DNA of 64,000 nt from Ceriagrion tenellum. Its lineage: Eukaryota > Arthropoda > Insecta > Odonata > Coenagrionidae. The stretch's first letter is position 1; the number at the start of each line of letters is the position of its first letter. The translations under genes and the position numbers were made by a program. The notes beneath the pieces are model-generated. The model saw only the letters and a list, made by a program, of their open reading frames with translations, did no database searches and had not been told where the DNA came from. Shown here in pieces: positions 48,905-59,977 of this stretch. The DNA is taken from positions 137,383,747 to 137,447,746 of the forward strand of contig OY720636.1 of assembly GCA_963169105.1 (NCBI GenBank), written 5' to 3'.

Positions 48905-49720
48905 AACTATTTGCCTAGTCGATTTGAGGACGCCGCAGCAATCTCAATAATTGGGCTCGTTAAGTTGTCTCATAGACGAGCGGTAGATCGAAGTCGTGCC
49001 TTCTGCCTCTGGTCTCCTTCCCGCGCTTTCTTCCACCCTGGTCCATTTGCAGCACCATCTCTCTCTCTCTGCACCCCACAGATTATTTCCGAGGCGACCG
49101 CACGATTCACCACCGCCGAGGCGATAGGGGCCGCCGCCAGTTCGACGCTCTCCGGACCCCGACGGACGTTCACTCCTGCGGCCCTTTTCCCTCCGCGGGG
49201 TGTGTGAGTGTGAGTGGGCAAGTGGTCACTTTTGAAGAGGAGCGGCCGCATCCGCTGCCGACCGACCGCCGGCCGGGGTCCCCGAAGACTCGAATGGGAG
49301 GTCATGGCGAAGGGGGTCGGGGGGGGGGGGCGGAGGGGGGGAGGTGGACAATCACCCCGGTGGTGTGCAAGCAAGCTGTCGCTCATTCAAATCGTGGTTT
49401 CGGGAGGAGATAGCATCAAGATAGTCTGGGAGCTCTTCGACCGGTGCGTGCATGTGTGTGTGGTATGAATGTGTCCGGGACGTCCGGGATGGACCCCTCG
49501 TGGTGAGCGAGGTTGATAGTGGGCCGTGAGTCAGGGGTTACGTTCGGCCCACCCTGCCCTGGCTTGCCTGCTATTGAGGGAGATATGGGACCTGCATAGC
49601 GGCGGGGAGCAAATCATTACAGTCATGTGCCGCTCTGGATAGGGCAGCGGTGGCGGAGCGGAGGTCCTTTGGGATTCTGTGGCTCCAAAAACCAAAGTAA
49701 ATGGAGAATGCGTTGATACC
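48905..49720. other. GC-rich CpG block with G-run
   Basis: CpG-dense from about 49080 to 49560, with a short CT run at 49060-49070 and a dense G-run at 49312-49346 that is G-quadruplex-prone. Overlapping frames on both strands (for example 48911-49207, 48970-49386) have no domain. Confidence 0.55.
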
Positions 49721-51558
49721 TGGGATAGGAATGAACAAGGGGAACGGAACATATGTGCACTATACTGGTGAATCTTATTCTTGTTCAATGAGTTCGTAGA
49801 AAAGTTACTCTCATGCCTTCGGTGAGACAAATGAAGGTTCAGATAGAGTGTCAGCGCGGTTTTCTGAACAATTTTTAGATTAATGGACGTTTTCATGCCA
49901 CAATCCAAATCAGGGGTTGCATTCATTGAAAGAAACGCGCTATATTGCTATTGTGGCAGTATTTCATAACATCATGACAGCGTCGTTCTTATCAAAATTA
50001 CACATTCATTTTTCCGACACTTTGCATTACCGTTTTTATATCGCGGAAATGGGTAATCGACCATATAATTTAAACCATTAACAAACAAATCAATTAATTC
50101 AATAATTTAAATGTCCATTAGACAACATATTTTTCTTACTTCGGCCTGCATTTAAGTACAGTACAGCACAAGTAAAAGGAAAATTATTTCGGTTTGATTT
50201 TGTACAGTACTTTCTGAAAAGTATGCCCAAGGTGTGAATTTTTGTGCAAAAGTTTGAATACTTGAATTAATTATGAACTAATGATGGTAAGTCACAAAAT
50301 CAGTTTCTCTGGGCTTGATCGATATTCCTCGTCTCATCCGAAACAGACCTGCGGTGACACAATTTAACCTGTTCAAAAATCACTCAAACCCAAAGTTTGA
50401 TTGCATCATTCCTGACATGCATAAATGGCATAGTTCAATCTACGAAATATAATGAGGCATTTCAAACCTGTCCATAAGGATAAAGAAATGCACTAATCGG
50501 TTTTTTAGGTTTGCTAATTGAATAGAACCGCCCGGATATGAGTCTCTGGCCTTTTACCTTTTTGATCGATAGGTAAAGCGGGTGGAAGCTGCTTGTCTCT
50601 ACCCAAACAATGATTTTTACCTTCATCCCAAGACCCTGAAGTACATCGTTTAATGTACAATTCACTGGTTCACTCGACCCCGTATGTCCGTAAAATTATG
50701 GAATAAAGGCCTAAAGTTTAACCATTTTAACCCAACCGCATAATAAAGAAATATACTGATATTTAATCACTCTTGTATCGCCAAAATGGTATGAGCAATG
50801 GGAGTATTGTCAAGCAGTAAAAGCCTACTGCTTTGTTTGTGACCACGAATATTGCTTTCTTCTTCATCTGTATTGCATCTCCAGCCATGTTGTTCTAACA
50901 GTTAACGGAGGGCTAATTTTATTCACAGTTCACCGTTGGTCTCGTCATGGACTAGAGTTTTCTCGGCAACAGTGGAGAGTTTTAGACCAGGAGCTAGCAT
51001 GCAACGACACGCACCTGTGCGTGCAACTTAATACCCGCTGCGTGCACGACTATTGGATTTAATGTGGTTGGCGCAGCGTGTATGGTGAGAGCACATTTTA
51101 ATAACTTATACAATGAAGTAGAAAAAAATTCTTGGACCGAATTTCGCATAGGTATATCTGTTTATACGGTGGTTAAAAATTTTGCCTCAACTAAAACATT
51201 GCTATGACTTCGCATGACTATGGATTTACGGCGCGGAGTTCAAAATTTATGCTAAAATCATGAGTAAACAAGTGCTTTCTACTCGTAATGGCACCTTGGT
51301 ATTTCTTAGCCACCATTAAAGTAATACGAAGTCTATTGTTTTGCGTTTAGGAGAAGAACTTTTTCATACGTAATTTAATTATGCATTTTGAAATATAAGT
51401 CAAATTCCGCAAGGCTACGTGTTTTTGTAGCTTTAAATTCCCAATTCACCGAATCGTTAACATTCAATTTTTTCACTTTTTTCTATTCGTAGTACCAACA
51501 AGTACGCGTGCGCTAAGTTTTTCGCCAATCTGTTTATAAAAAAGTCGCTCGGATCACC
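49721..51558. other. AT-rich non-coding stretch
   Basis: Nothing recognisable. Confidence 0.55.
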
Positions 51559-52135
51559 TTAAGGTAGTCCGAGCGAGATAGTTCCCTAATCATAATGGAT
51601 ACCTAATTCGAATTTTACGTTTTAACTTCGCCAGCTGTAGGACACATGGATGAAATATTTCGTTATTAATGGCGCAATCAAATACTTTTATATGACTGAC
51701 ATTCTAAGTAATAAAATAAAAATATCTGCCTAAGTCTTCGATTTCTTTCAATTATATTCATGATTTTCGCGCGGTGCTTTTGACACTCCTTCAAAACGGA
51801 AGGTTTTTTTGTGATACCCAAGAACTTATTTCGGTGACATTACGATTCATTTTAAAAAATAGTAGAGAAAACATACAAACTACGCTCTGTTAGTTTTTTT
51901 ACGACATCTAAGTGTTAGAAGTTCCTCATTTTATTGTAAATAGTGTCTCTCTGGAGAGCATACACGTACCATTTCCCATGTAAAAGGGCTGGAATTTTTT
52001 GGCAAATAACTCCAAAAGAAATACAGTGAGGGGTTGAATTTTTGGTGTCATTAGAAGGGTGAGGTATTTTTCTTGAAAATGAGACTAAAATTATTGATTT
52101 ATAAGTAAAATAATTTTTCGCTCAAACTACCTTAA
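51559..52135 (-). mobile_element. TTAA-flanked MITE, copy 2 (opposite orientation to copy 1)
   Basis: The element 51563-52131 (569 bp) is flanked by perfect TTAA at 51559-51562 and 52132-52135. Ends are GGTAGTCCGAGCGAG on the left and, in reverse complement, GGTAGTTTGAGCGA on the right, giving a terminal inverted repeat of about 14 bp with two mismatches. The body is the reverse complement of 19107-19691 along its whole length, with moderate divergence. Confidence 0.82.
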
Positions 52136-52574
52136 TGAATCAGTGAGATGAGAGTTAATGGAGTAAGTATTGATATCCGAACGATATGACGATGGATGGT
52201 GAAATTATAGTACGAAATTCTTGACTTTTGCGTCGATGCAACGTTTGTCGTTAATGTATGACTCCCGCAAATGGAAGTTAAATGCGAACTCCCCGAAGTA
52301 ACAATGATGCAAATACAAGACCGCTTTTTTCTGTACGGTTACCAAAACTTGAACAGCTTCATTTCGCGAGTGAATCCGTAAAATGAATGTCTTTCTCCAA
52401 CTCATTTGACACAACAGTTAACAAAAACCAACCCTTATCTTGAATCGCAAAAATTCTAGTATTTGTTAAGTTCTCATAAAGGCGAAGCCTTTAAATTGGT
52501 TTACGGGTTGCGTCTCTCCAGTGACAACTATACTATTGCTTGGGGTTTGCTGCATTAATACTATCACAATGTAA
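52136..52574. other. Spacer between MITE copies
   Basis: AT-rich; no feature seen. Confidence 0.5.
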
Positions 52575-52641
52575 GGAAGTTAGTTTTGAGACCAAATTCA
52601 TGGATTCTAGGTAAAATGACATTTCGCTCAAACTACCTTAA
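52575..52641 (-). mobile_element. TTAA MITE, copy 3 (terminal fragment)
   Basis: Only the last ~60 bp match: GAGACCAAATTCATGG, then TTTCGCTCAAACTACC ending at 52637, followed by TTAA (52638-52641). It has the same orientation as copy 2, 500 bp away. The other end is missing. Confidence 0.65.
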
Positions 52642-52655
52642 ATGTAAACGTCGGT

Positions 52656-52714
52656 GGAGAGGGAGGGAGAGAGAGGCAGGGAGAGGGAGAGAGAGTGAGA
52701 GAGAGGATGAGAGA
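52656..52714. repeat. GA-rich microsatellite
   Basis: Imperfect (GA)n with GGGA interruptions, directly upstream of the CpG block. Confidence 0.8.
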
Positions 52715-53062
52715 TACATTCTGTGTGGATACGTTATGTATTGATCGTGGTGGGCTTTCGTCGAGGTCCGTTCACGCCGAGGTGGGACCTCCGAGGTTTG
52801 CGGCGTGCGAGAGGGACGTGTCGCCGCCGACCACCGCTCGATGATTCCCCCGCGTGCTGGCCCGCGCCTATCGAGCGCGCGTTTTCCGCTCGCTCTTCGA
52901 AAGCCCGAATCGAAGACGATCGCTGAAATGCGCGGGAGTGGGAAGAAGGGTGAGACTACTTTACCTGGCTCTCAACGCGTGCGTTGGAAAACTTGCAAAA
53001 ATGCTTCGGGACTATCAGCTAATGAACTCGTAGCACGGAACGGTCGCACTTGCTTCTCTTAA
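52715..53062. other. CpG-dense block
   Basis: The densest CpG cluster in this part of the window (52760-52990). A plus frame 52805-53062 (85 codons) has no recognised domain. AAGGGTGAGAC at 52946-52956 could serve as a splice donor, but this is weak evidence for an exon. Confidence 0.4.
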
Positions 53063-53724
53063 AATGATCGCGAAAATATCGCGCACTACTCTGTTGGTGC
53101 CACTGAACCTTTAGTTTTCCATAAAAACCACCGTTTCACAGTCCCTTTAGAGTTGTTGTCGTAATATTCATATAATCAAAATAATAAAATTATTAATATT
53201 TGTGATATTAATTTAAGGCAATAGGAAAGTATGTGATCCGAAAAATATTAACGGTAAAGGTTTAATATTCTGAGGATACATAGGTGTATGGCAATACTCT
53301 TTTTTGCCACCGTTCCGCATATTTTTTACGCTTCTTAAATGCTATATCGGGATCAATTTTGTATTTTATGCGACATTGAGCAATTTTTACCCGAGGTTTA
53401 ATGGTTGGCAAAGTTTTTTAACCAGTACATTATTAAATAAATATAATTATGCATGATTAAAAAATTATCTCAGAGTCCCATGTGGATTTTCTTCGGTGAG
53501 TTAATGATGATGTGGTTTCTTTTTATTAATTTGGAATTAATGAATTAATTTCATGAATGTTTATTCTTAACAAGTGTATTAAAAAATTAAATTAAGCTGA
53601 AAATTAAGTTAAGCAAATCATAATACATTTTGCTTCATTTGATGTCTGTTTTTTACTGAAGGTTGTTTCGTGTTTTGTGATGAGCATCTCTTCTTTAAAA
53701 AAACCTTTAAATTGTGAAAAAATA
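53063..53724. other. Very AT-rich non-coding stretch
   Basis: Nothing recognisable. Confidence 0.6.
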
Positions 53725-53805
53725 GTCTACATCTACATAATACCCTGCGAGCCGCATGAGCATGAGCCTGTGGCAGGTGGTGTTCGGACACCAGCCATTT
53801 ATATG
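53725..53805 (-). repeat. LINE/SINE 3'-end fragment with CTACATCTACAT edge
   Basis: On plus it begins CTACATCTACATAATACCC and continues GAGCC...CTGTGGCAGGTGG. This shares the CATCTACAT...GCC...TGTGGCAGG layout with copies A and B, so it is probably the end of a related element on the minus strand. Confidence 0.4.
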
Positions 53806-55384
53806 TAAGGCTTTGGGAGGTGTAATGTAGACTTGTATTATGGGAGTTCATTTTGTAGAGCTTAGTTTCTATTATGCTCACTTATTATTTGCGAAAAGAA
53901 CGAGTTTTTGTGCCTGTTTGGCTATGTATCTCTCTTATTTTATCGCTTCTGTCAAACCTAGAGATGTAGTGAGTAATAGTAATGCCGATATTCATTATTA
54001 ATTAATTCGACACCTCCGGAGCAGAAAATAACTTGAGTTTGAGAAAAGAAATCATCCGGATAATAACTTCAAGGGGAAAAAACAACTTCAGCATATATGA
54101 ACCCAAAAAATAATTTTCTTTCGCATTTTTCCCTTTTATTAAACGTCAATGAAGGCTGAAGCAGTAAATATTTTCACCTTCAATATTTAATCAAATCACC
54201 AATGAAATGCGCCTTCTTATTCCTATTCAGTGCCTCTTCTCCATGATACTCTTTTCGTTTCAAGGTGGGTTAAGGATCCACTTCAATAGGAAACGTGATG
54301 GTTAACCCATCAGAATACGCATTACGAATATGATTTTTCTGTAATTGACGAGTATTTGGGTTTTGGGGAATAAAATCAAATTAAATAAAACAATTCAAAA
54401 AAAGTTTTTTCACATGTGTTTATGTAACATATGACATCTTGCAGCCAACATTCACTCAATGGAATTACTCTCGGCATCATGATGATACATTATTTGAGAT
54501 TTACATCTGGTTAATATTTTTTCCAATCAGTTTTTATAAACAGTAGCATTGGGTAAATTTATGTCGACATGCAATGAAACTGGGTATCAATTAAATTGTT
54601 ACTCATACAATCGTGAAAAATTAATGTATACTGATAAGCTCTTCTTTCTCTTCCTGAATAACTGCATGGCACTCTCATCATCGTTTCCTTTTCTTATTTC
54701 TTCTACCTTTACGAGGGAACATTTTAGCATGCAGGATTGACACGAAATGTGGGAATCAAGCGGAAGTGTCACGGTCAACGTTTTTGAACAAACTGGGGAA
54801 TGAGTATTTTTTGACGCGCCGAATCGGAAAAAAGTTTTTTAGTCGCGAGTTATTCATTCGATAAATCAATCACGTTCTTGAAATTTAATATTAAGTCCGT
54901 CAAAGTCTACCGTTTATATTGCACGTTACTCGTATCAGTTTAGTTAATTAGTTTGGCAAAAATCATCCCTTAGGCCGTCGGATGGAGTTGTCCGGCAACC
55001 CCACAAATTACGGGTTTGAATTCATTTTTGCACTCTATTATTGTGTTTATGTCGGGATCAGAATTCTAGAGACACGACTCTCGGTTCAAGCGCCTTAAAT
55101 ATTTTGGTTGCCACTCGACGACGAATGACCTTCGCGAATGTTCGCCATGCATGGTCTGAGAAATTCCGGGGCCGTTTTCATTGAGCTCTCGACACGGTGG
55201 GATCTTGAAAAATCCGTGGATATGACATCATAAGACTAAAAAAAACTAACGAATAGCCCTATTTCAAATTTTTGTTTTTGTGGCGTCAAAGTTTCGTCAC
55301 AGTGGTGACTCAGAAAGTGAGAGGCCTTCTAGAGTCGTCCCCAGGTGAAGCGGCCTTGGGTTTTACATGTACATATAAAGCTCT
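53806..55384. other. AT-rich non-coding stretch
   Basis: Nothing recognisable. Confidence 0.55.
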
Positions 55385-55545
55385 GGACTGGGAAAGTATA
55401 CGCAACGCAACCAAAACAAATAAAACAGTATCTTTGTGAACTTGGTGGTATTTTTCAATAGACATATTTAATGATAACGTTTACTTAACCACAAAAAACA
55501 CGACCCGGGATTCAATACATAAGTATCATCTTCAGGTGCATAACA
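55385..55545 (-). repeat. Penelope-like element trace with hammerhead-like core
   Basis: Read on minus: GCACCTGAAGATGATAC, a spacer, then TTGAATCCCGGGTCGTG. The CTGAAGA block (55529-55535) is intact; the expected GAAA is GAAT (55510-55513). The flanks match the look of Penelope-like terminal repeats. No protein-coding part is present. Confidence 0.5.
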
Positions 55546-55619
55546 AGTTGTGGAACTCTCTTATATATTGGGGAAAAGGAAAGAAGGGGATGGTGATGAT
55601 AGGGGGGGGGGGGACAGAC

Positions 55620-55737
55620 CTGCAGTATGAAAAAATTAGCAACTTCAGAGATCCTGAAGCTGCTGTAAAAAGCTGCAGGTAACCTGAAGATACTGCAACC
55701 TATCACAGTGGAAGTTGCTCATTTTTTCATATTGCAG
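55620..55737. repeat. Short palindromic element with 27-bp arms
   Basis: Arms 55620-55646 and 55711-55737 match as inverted repeats at 25 of 27 positions (CTGCAGTATGAAAAAAT... against CTGCAATATGAAAAAAT...). The 64-nt interior has further CTGCAG/CCTGAAG pieces. It lies 7 nt after a G-run (55602-55613). It could be a foldback MITE or a hairpin RNA gene; no target duplication was evident. Confidence 0.6.
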
Positions 55738-56029
55738 TTATGTTCCGTTTCCACTCTATCAGGCCTGAAAACACAGAGTATGTTCAAAACAGACCTGTCC
55801 AGTACTTGGGGAAAATGGTGAGGAAACATGTTTTTGCGGGAAAAATCGTTACCAAGCATTTATGTGAGTCGGAACCATGGTATGGAATCATGTTTTGACG
55901 TTTCATATTACAGTACTATGCTTCAATCCCTCGTATCTTTCCCATTTGCTGTGACTGTCTTCATTGATCAGGACAAACGCAATCCAGTCTTTTATAATCT
56001 AGAGCTTTACGTACACATGTATGTGTTTT

Positions 56030-56510
56030 GCATGGCGCCCTCGTCGGAGAAAAGTGAAGTTTTTTTGCGCGGGGACGTTTGTGGGATGATCGAGGGGTGG
56101 GGTAGAGAGGTCTCCCCTCTTTCCCCTACCCCTCGTTGTTAGAGTGGGACAGAGAGAGAGAGAGATAGAGAACGATCCGGTCGGGTTGACGTGAACACGT
56201 GTCTGTCGGATGCATCGAGGAGGCCGCCGTCGGGGCGGGAGTGGATGTACGTCCGTGCTCAACCGGAGGGGCAGGGGGAGGGAGGGGGTAGAGCGAGTTG
56301 GGAGGGAGAGAGGGTGGGGGGGGTCGCCATGTACCTGCGGAGGGGTTATAAATGCTGTGCGGGTTAGGGGCAGGTCGGGTAATGTGTGTATGCATGGATG
56401 CGGGCGTGGAGACCGTTTTACATGCCGGGAGTCCTCGATTCATTGTCGGGGTGGCGGTCGGGTCGGTCGATGGGAGCTCATGACTGGACGATCGGTGGCC
56501 CACCAATAGT
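56030..56510. other. GC-rich, G-biased CpG block
   Basis: Contains a GA microsatellite at 56151-56170 and G-runs at 56262-56325. The frames on both strands (56126-56509) are low complexity. Confidence 0.55.
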
Positions 56511-57406
56511 TTAGGAGATGGTTTTTAACTTTTGATTTTTTACTGAGGGAGTTCTCTTTTATTTCAGTCTAAACCAGGATTTCCCAAGTAGTAGGAGTGT
56601 TTTGATTTAACGTTCCTCGACGGCTTAGGTCATTACGCACGTACTGTCTCCCACGTGCAGACAAGGGCAACAGCATTTGGACTTCGGTTACTGTTCGGTA
56701 TATCCATCGTGGCAGGCCGTTGCCTAGAGTTTCCCAATCAGGGGTCCTTGCTCTCATCGGGGGTGCATATAACATTTTTTTAAAAATTAATTTAGGCTAC
56801 TGGCATATATGAAATGAGATAAAAGTAATCTGCCGGTCCAAGGTAGGTTTTATTGAAAGTGAAAGGAAATCCTCCATATTTTCAAAAGTTATCCCTTATC
56901 TAACTCAATTGCTTACGTTTTGGAATCTTCGTGAGTAATGCTTTGTAATTACGATTTTCACATGTTTTCTCTCTGTATAATAAAGCAGTCAGATAATGAA
57001 ACCCCATATTCGAGATAAAAATATCGATTTTTTTTTTACTTCAAGACAAAGTTGGGTGTATTTTTTCTTGTATTAAATTGAATCGGTATATCTCATAATT
57101 TGAGCGTTTTTCGACGTTTTGTTTGCTCTTAATGGCATCGTCATTAAAAACTTTTTTAATGCGAGTGAATTTGTTGGTTCGTATTCTGTTGAAAATACGT
57201 TCGATATTCCTCATAATTATTTCACATGATTTATTTTTGTAACGTATGTGAACATTGGTCATAATTAAAAATTCCAGCAAAGATGGATATTTATTTTTTG
57301 GTTCCGTTTATATTACTTTTAATCTGTTGCGATATTCTTTTCTTTTCCAGAGTATCATTGTTGTTTATACAAGACTAAAAATTGGCTATATACTTAGTTC
57401 TTTTGG
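56511..57406. other. AT-rich non-coding stretch
   Basis: Nothing confidently recognised. Confidence 0.5.
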
Positions 57407-57690
57407 TCATTTTCACTCCAGGGGGACGAAATTTACTCAGAAAAATTATTCGACTTGACCGGAATTCGGACCCGGGCCTTACAATTGACATTCGGGTGTT
57501 TTATGCCAGTTACACCAACATAATACTCAATACTTGACCGGCAATTGAGCTATACCGTTCGATTCTCGATCAGGTAAAAAATCCCATTTCACAGGGAATT
57601 TTATTCCCTTGGCGTATACCTTTTCACCCGTGCTCATGACACCGTACCACATCATTTGCTCATTGCAATGATTGGGAAATTGTAAGTGAA
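57407..57690. repeat. Inverted head-to-head SINE pair, locus 3
   Basis: The left copy is on minus (57407-57523), with an A box TGGTGTAACTGG and a B-box-like GGGTCCGAATTCC in reverse complement. The right copy is on plus (57532-57690), with GACCGGCAATTGAG, a B-box-like GTTCGATTCTC, then CGTACCACATCATTTGC and TGCAATGATTGGGAAATT. It is the same family and geometry as 21.2-21.5 kb. Confidence 0.65.
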
Positions 57691-59739
57691 TTACTAGTCT
57701 CGAAGTTAACTTTGCAGCTAAAAATCCAAGAATGTATGTTCCAATTTTCCCTGTTGATACTCGAAACTCCATGGTACGTTGTGATGAGATGCAAAATGCT
57801 GCTAAAACTGTTCATGGTGTTTTAATGAGTTGTTCGTACTTAAAAGTAACTTTAGCCATGAAGTGTTGCAGTTATTTTAATGCTCGCAGGTATTTGACTA
57901 AATAATGGTCGCTTAAATTCTTTAAAAGCTATTATATAGTTGAAGGCGGGAGACGTAATGGAAATTGGATGTAAAATGACAAACCAAGAATATCGGCTTT
58001 TGGCCTCGCCATAGATAGCGCCTCTACTATGTCTTTAATTCCCTTGCCATAAAGCCGGGTTCATCACCCGCATCACAGATAAAGCAAAAAATAATCACAA
58101 GACTAAACTTTGCAAACTCACTAAAGTATGACGGAATGCAGGATTAGTTTATATTCACTTGAAGTATGAGAGACACATTCCTGCAAAATTCATAGACTTT
58201 TCCGTCCATGCATCTATACTTCCCCATAGCGGAACTAAACAAGGACACATCATCGCCATCATCATGTTAATTACAAATACAAGGACACATCATGTTAATT
58301 ACAAATACAATTGTAAGGGGAAAATACCTATAATTCTCTTATTACCTACTGTGAGATGCTGGGGGATAGTCTCTTTAACTTTGGTAGGGATAACAAATAT
58401 CTCTTTAATTTGGGTGGGGACAACGGTCTTTCTTTTTAGGAGTAAGCAGCAACGAACTGGTCAGGATTTCTAAGCGGGTGATAAACGGTCTTGGATAAGG
58501 GCTCAGAGCAAAAAAGATTAAGTATTTTAATAGGTAATCCTTCCGCACCATTATCTTTTTACTAGCTAACTGCTGCGCACAATTCTGCAATATGTTTTTC
58601 TACCTGAACATTTCCCTGGTAATTGCGAGGAAACTGTCCTGAAAGACAGTTTGAAATCCCGGAAACCATCCCGTAACGGAGCAGTTAAGTATTATAACAA
58701 AATATTATGATATAATTGATACTCCATACGGTCTTTAATATAAGAACAGGGATATAGTTCCTATCGAGTGGTCGTTATATTTATGTCATAATTCAAACAG
58801 CCATTAGAGTGCTAAATCTCCGTATTTTAGCAGATTGATTCAACATAACACCTTTCAAATGCTACCCTGTGGATTGATATGGATTACAGGGCCATCAATT
58901 CACTCTTTAATGGATAGAAATGGCATATCACCTAATCTATATTGTTTCTTGAGGAGGCTTGTGGAGGTCGGTTGGAAATTAACCCTACACTATTCCGGAG
59001 TCTGTCCCCTTCCTGAGTTCCCAGTTATCATGATATTGTCAAATATTTTAATCACCTCGGCGGTAAAAGTTTCCTTATCGCGTATTTTTGGCGAAGTCAC
59101 CACAATGATTACTATTCCCTTGGATCAAACTGGACCATGGCACCAAAAAAGAATGATGGTGAGTAAACAGCCAAAAACGAAAGATTTTTTCGCTACATGC
59201 GACGCCTTCGTTCCCCAGCAGCGTCAAATGACCACTTTTTAGTGAGACCTTCTTTGACTGTTACCTGCTTTGAATAAAGTGACAGAGTAGATTTCAAGGG
59301 CATTTTGTTTATATATTTATCACGCATCAGCATAAAAAATGTCTGCCTTGTCAACCATATATTCCATTTATAGTTATATTTACATATGTACTCTAAATGG
59401 AAAAATGGTCTAATAATGCTCTTTTGCACTGTCAACTACCTGGTTAAAAGCTTTTTAAATATCCTATCAATATTGAACTTTACCTAATGTTTTGCATGTA
59501 AGCTTAGATGACAGTTAAATAAATTGAAATATCTGGTATTTTACCGTTGTATGATGAAAATAAATTGTTTACGGGATTTCCAGGTGATGCCGATGTTTCA
59601 ATGGATGACAAACTGGTCACATTCAAGAGTGCTGATGCTCGAACGGTACGTAGGGTTGTTCGCGCTGAAGGCGTGTAGAAAATATACCGTCTCCATCGTA
59701 GTACTGGAGTGGAGGCAGAAACAAGAGAGTGACAAGTGA
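57691..59739. other. AT-rich non-coding stretch
   Basis: Apart from the direct repeat below nothing is recognised. Confidence 0.55.
58241..58308. repeat. Small direct duplication
   Basis: AAGGACACATCAT and CATGTTAATTACAAATACA occur twice in tandem; the first copy carries a short CATCAT-type insertion. Confidence 0.7.
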
Positions 59740-59977
59740 TTAACCCTTTCGAGTCCTGTGATTCCAAATGGAATCACGTCGCTTTCCTGCATCGAGCGTC
59801 GATTTTTTCAAATGACTTTCATTAGTTCATACATTCATTTTATCTCACCACATATTTTCACCTTACGTAGAATACATCTTCTTCTACATGAAATAGGTAC
59901 ATATGAAAAAATCGACGCTCTACGCAGGAAAGCGACGTGATTCAATTTGGAATCACATTTGGACCGCAAAGGGTTAA
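59740..59977. mobile_element. piggyBac-like MITE with TTAA target duplication
   Basis: The element 59744-59973 (230 bp) is flanked by perfect TTAA at 59740-59743 and 59974-59977. The ends are CCCTTTCGAGTCC and, in reverse complement, CCCTTTGCGGTCC. The inverted repeats continue for about 75 bp each, including TCACGTCGCTTTCCTGC on both arms, with few mismatches, and leave a core of about 80 bp. TTAA plus a CCCTTT-type end is a piggyBac signature. There is no transposase gene. The good match between arms suggests a fairly young or structure-constrained copy. Confidence 0.85.

Noticed and set aside
54980..55030. B-box-like GGTTTGAATTC
   Set aside because: No convincing A box upstream and no similarity to the other SINEs.
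56575..56765. Possible hAT-like ends around ATTTCCCAA and TTTCCCAATC
   Set aside because: Both motifs are in the same orientation rather than inverted and no 8-bp flanking duplication was found.
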